Assembly (NCBI GenBank): GCA_050014415.1
Contig: JBEKDJ010000081.1
Location: 1-16,817 of the forward strand
Length of the DNA stretch: 16,817 bases
Direction of reading: 5' to 3'
DNA from: JBEKDJ01 sp050014415
GTDB lineage: Bacteria; Desulfobacterota; BSN033; UBA1163
Below are positions 14,838 to 16,817 of the stretch, in pieces (the first letter of the stretch is position 1; every line of letters starts with the position of its first letter). Both the position numbers and the translations under genes were made by a program. Under the pieces are notes generated by a model, which had not been told where the DNA came from, searched no databases, and saw only the letters and a program-made list of their open reading frames with translations.

Positions 14838-15797
14838 ATGGGAAAAGAATCAACAAAATCTCCACTAATTATCGTTGCCTTTGGAGGAAATGCAATCTCC
14901 CAGGAAAATCAGGAAGGGAATATTTCGGAGCAGTTTGAAAATTCTGCAAAAACGATGCACTATGTCGCATACCTTATAGAAAAGGGATACCGGGTCATCA
15001 TCACCCATGGAAACGGCCCCCAGGTTGGAAACGTATTGAGAAGGGTGGAAGCGGCAAGAAATATTATTTACCCCCTTCCTTTGGACATCTGTGGTGCCCA
15101 CACAGAAGGAGGGATGGGCTATATGCTGCAGCAAGTGCTTTACAATGCGTTACGGATGAAAGGGATTTCAAAGACGCCCGTCACAATCATTTCTCAGACA
15201 TTGGTCGACAAGAACGATTCCGCCTTTTCTCATCCCACCAAACCCGTTGGACAGTTCTTCACTGCGCAACAAATCAAAGAGAAAGCGGAAAAGGAGAAAT
15301 GGACTGTCAGGGAGGACGCGGGAAGAGGATATCGGCGCGTTGTTCCTTCCCCTCGACCTTTGAAAATAATAGAAGAACCCATCATTGAAATGCTTGCAGG
15401 GTTCGGCCACCCCCTGATTACCTGTGGAGGGGGCGGCGTGCCGGTCATCGAAGAAAATGGTCAACTCAAAGGAGTGGAAGCGGTTATTGATAAGGATCTT
15501 GCGACCAGTCTTCTTGCCAGACACCTCAACGCCGACATGTTGATCATTACCACTTCGGTTGAAAAGGTGGCCCTGAATTACAAGAAGGAAAATCAAAAGT
15601 TCCTTGATCAGATAACCACCTGGGAGGCTAGGAGGTATTTGGACGAAGGCCATTTTCCTGCTGGAAGTATGGGCCCCAAAGTAGAGGCCGCCATCGAGTT
15701 TTCTTCCGCAACAGGAAACTCTACATTAATCACCCTGCCAGAAAAGATCCTTGAAGGACTTGAAAAAAAGACTGGAACATGGATTTTAGCAAACTAA
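14838..15797 (+). CDS. arcC: Carbamate kinase
   Basis: A 319-residue carbamate kinase of the amino acid kinase fold, which makes ATP from carbamoyl phosphate and ADP, releasing carbamate (CO2 and ammonia). Landmarks are AFGGNAI at 14-20, HGNGPQVGN at 57-65, GGGGVPV at 197-203, EAVIDKDLAT at 214-223 with K219, and GSMGPKVEAA at 276-285. All are family signatures and intact; the length is typical. The chosen start is ATG 14838, six nt after GAGGAG; an in-frame GTG at 14811 has no such signal. It is the first gene of the rightward unit, divergent from the enzymes that would supply carbamoyl phosphate, and 61 nt before the dehydrogenase. In E. coli, similar catabolic kinases are paired with YlbE-type (ybcF/allK) or YgeW-type (yqeA) transcarbamylases, and this window has relatives of both. 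Confidence 0.95.
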   Translation: MGKESTKSPLIIVAFGGNAISQENQEGNISEQFENSAKTMHYVAYLIEKGYRVIITHGNGPQVGNVLRRVEAARNIIYPLPLDICGAHTEGGMGYMLQQVLYNALRMKGISKTPVTIISQTLVDKNDSAFSHPTKPVGQFFTAQQIKEKAEKEKWTVREDAGRGYRRVVPSPRPLKIIEEPIIEMLAGFGHPLITCGGGGVPVIEENGQLKGVEAVIDKDLATSLLARHLNADMLIITTSVEKVALNYKKENQKFLDQITTWEARRYLDEGHFPAGSMGPKVEAAIEFSSATGNSTLITLPEKILEGLEKKTGTWILAN

Positions 15798-15858
15798 TGG
15801 CTCAGCTGAAAATACGGCTGGAAGTTTTTAAAAATACAAGGAAGGAGGATTAATCAAG

Positions 15859-16817
15859 ATGGCGATGTTAGAGGAACCGATCAAGGGAGTGAAAGAGGTA
15901 AAGAATTACATCAATGGGGAATGGGTCGATTCGAAGGGAAAGATCGTTAATGTGGTCAATCCCGCAACGGGGAAGGTGATGGGAAAATGCCCTATCTCCA
16001 CCAAAGAGGAGATCAATGCTGCCGTGGAAGCGGCGAAAGCCGCCTTTCCGGACTGGAGAAGGACAACCCCTCTTGCTAGGTCGAGGGTTCTATTTAGATT
16101 GAAAGCTTTGCTCGAAGAGAATTTTGAAGAGGTGAGCAGAATTCAGACCATGGAGCATGGAAAGTGTATTGATGAATCACGGGGCGAAACAAGAAGAGGG
16201 ATTGAGAATGTGGAGGTGTCCTGTGGTATCCCCACATTGATGCAAGGCTACTATTCGGAGGATATCGCATCTGGGATTGATGAGTGGGTCATTCCAACGC
16301 CTTTAGGAGTTTTCGGGATCATTGGCCCTTTTAATTTCCCGTTTATGATTCCTCTCTAGTCAGCCCCTTATGCGGTGGCTACAGGAAACTGTATTGTGAT
16401 CAAACCTTCGAGCGAGGTGCCTTTCAGTCAGATGAAGCTCGCTGAGTTGGCAGAGGAAGCTGGTTTCCCACCTGGGGTGTGGAATGTCGTCAATGGCGGG
16501 AGAACCGTGGTGGATGGCATGTTGGAACATAAAGATATCGTGGGGATCACCTTTGTCGGTTCGACCCCAACAGGAAAAGATGTGATCTACAGGAAATGCG
16601 GTGAGACAGGAAAGAGGGTGATTGCCCAGTGCGGTGCGAAGAACTTTATGGTCATCATGCCCGATTGTAATGTCAAGGCGACCGTACCCGCTTTGATGAC
16701 CTCCTTCTTTGGCAATGCAGGTCAAAGATGTCTGGCAGGTGCCAATCTCCTCGTCGTTGGCGAAGATAACAAATTCTACAACAGTTTTATGGAAGAGGTC
16801 ACGAATATGTCCTCCAG
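15859..16817 (+). pseudogene. mmsA: Methylmalonate-semialdehyde dehydrogenase-like (CoA-acylating) gene with in-frame TAG, truncated by window edge
   Basis: An aldehyde dehydrogenase closest to the MMSDH/IolA group, which oxidises malonate or methylmalonate semialdehyde to acetyl- or propionyl-CoA. The start ATG 15859 follows AAGGAGG. Residues 1-166 run to FNFPFMIPL, then codon 167 (16357-16359) is TAG. The same frame stays open for the remaining 152 codons, with IKPSSEVPFSQ, FVGSTPTGK at 232-240, GAKNFMVIMPD at 259-269 (the MMSDH hallmark in place of the usual catalytic Glu block) and the catalytic Cys in NAGQRC (C291, counting the TAG). Relatives have Trp at this position in the PLW motif, so a TGG to TAG change is the simplest explanation. 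The family has about 490-500 residues, so around 180 are beyond the window. Either a recent nonsense mutation, a sequencing error or readthrough is possible. Confidence 0.88.

Noticed and set aside
16357..16359. TAG as a pyrrolysine codon
   Set aside because: The site aligns with Trp in a loop of an ordinary dehydrogenase and there is no reason for pyrrolysine there. TAG also ends three normal genes nearby. A point mutation or read error is simpler.

Overview
The window looks like part of an anaerobic bacterial chromosome with mid-range G+C. The style of the Tat-type substrate-binding proteins, the Liv-type transporter and the FdrA-type enzymes fits a Desulfobacterota (deltaproteobacterial or syntroph-like) genome, but that assignment is inference from gene style only. 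There are no rRNA or tRNA genes, CRISPR arrays or intact insertion sequences.

Layout: a divergent, AT-rich control region at about 14386-14837 separates two transcription units. Leftward (minus strand), thirteen genes lie in one tightly packed run. In order of transcription they are: a GntR/FadR-family regulator, a class III aminotransferase, a knotted N-acetylornithine-carbamoyltransferase-like enzyme, LivG and LivF ATPases, a Tat-type substrate-binding protein, LivH and LivM permeases, a YlbF/DUF2877 protein, a YlbE/DUF1116 protein, FdrA, a 55-residue FdrA-associated protein, and a second paralogous substrate-binding protein. An amidohydrolase follows as the fourteenth gene and runs off the left edge. 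Rightward (plus strand) are a carbamate kinase and a methylmalonate-semialdehyde-dehydrogenase-like gene. The latter carries an in-frame TAG at a position where relatives have Trp, and it runs off the right edge.

How the genes may work together: the Liv transporter with two binding proteins would import an amino-acid-like or ureido compound. One or both carbamoyl-transfer systems (FdrA-YlbE-YlbF, known in E. coli as oxamate transcarbamylase AllFGH, and the knotted transcarbamylase) would split a carbamoyl group off phosphorolytically. Carbamate kinase would convert the carbamoyl phosphate to ATP, CO2 and ammonia. The amine product would be transaminated and the resulting semialdehyde oxidised to an acyl-CoA. 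The cluster therefore reads as an ATP-yielding pathway for degrading N-carbamoyl compounds. The substrate cannot be read from the sequence: beta-ureido acids, citrulline derivatives, carbamoylputrescine and oxalurate are all possible.

The features most worth a second look are the pairing of two unrelated carbamoyl-transfer systems, the 55-residue gene next to fdrA, strong hairpins directly after both binding-protein genes, Cys-rich tails on those proteins, and the amber codon in the dehydrogenase.
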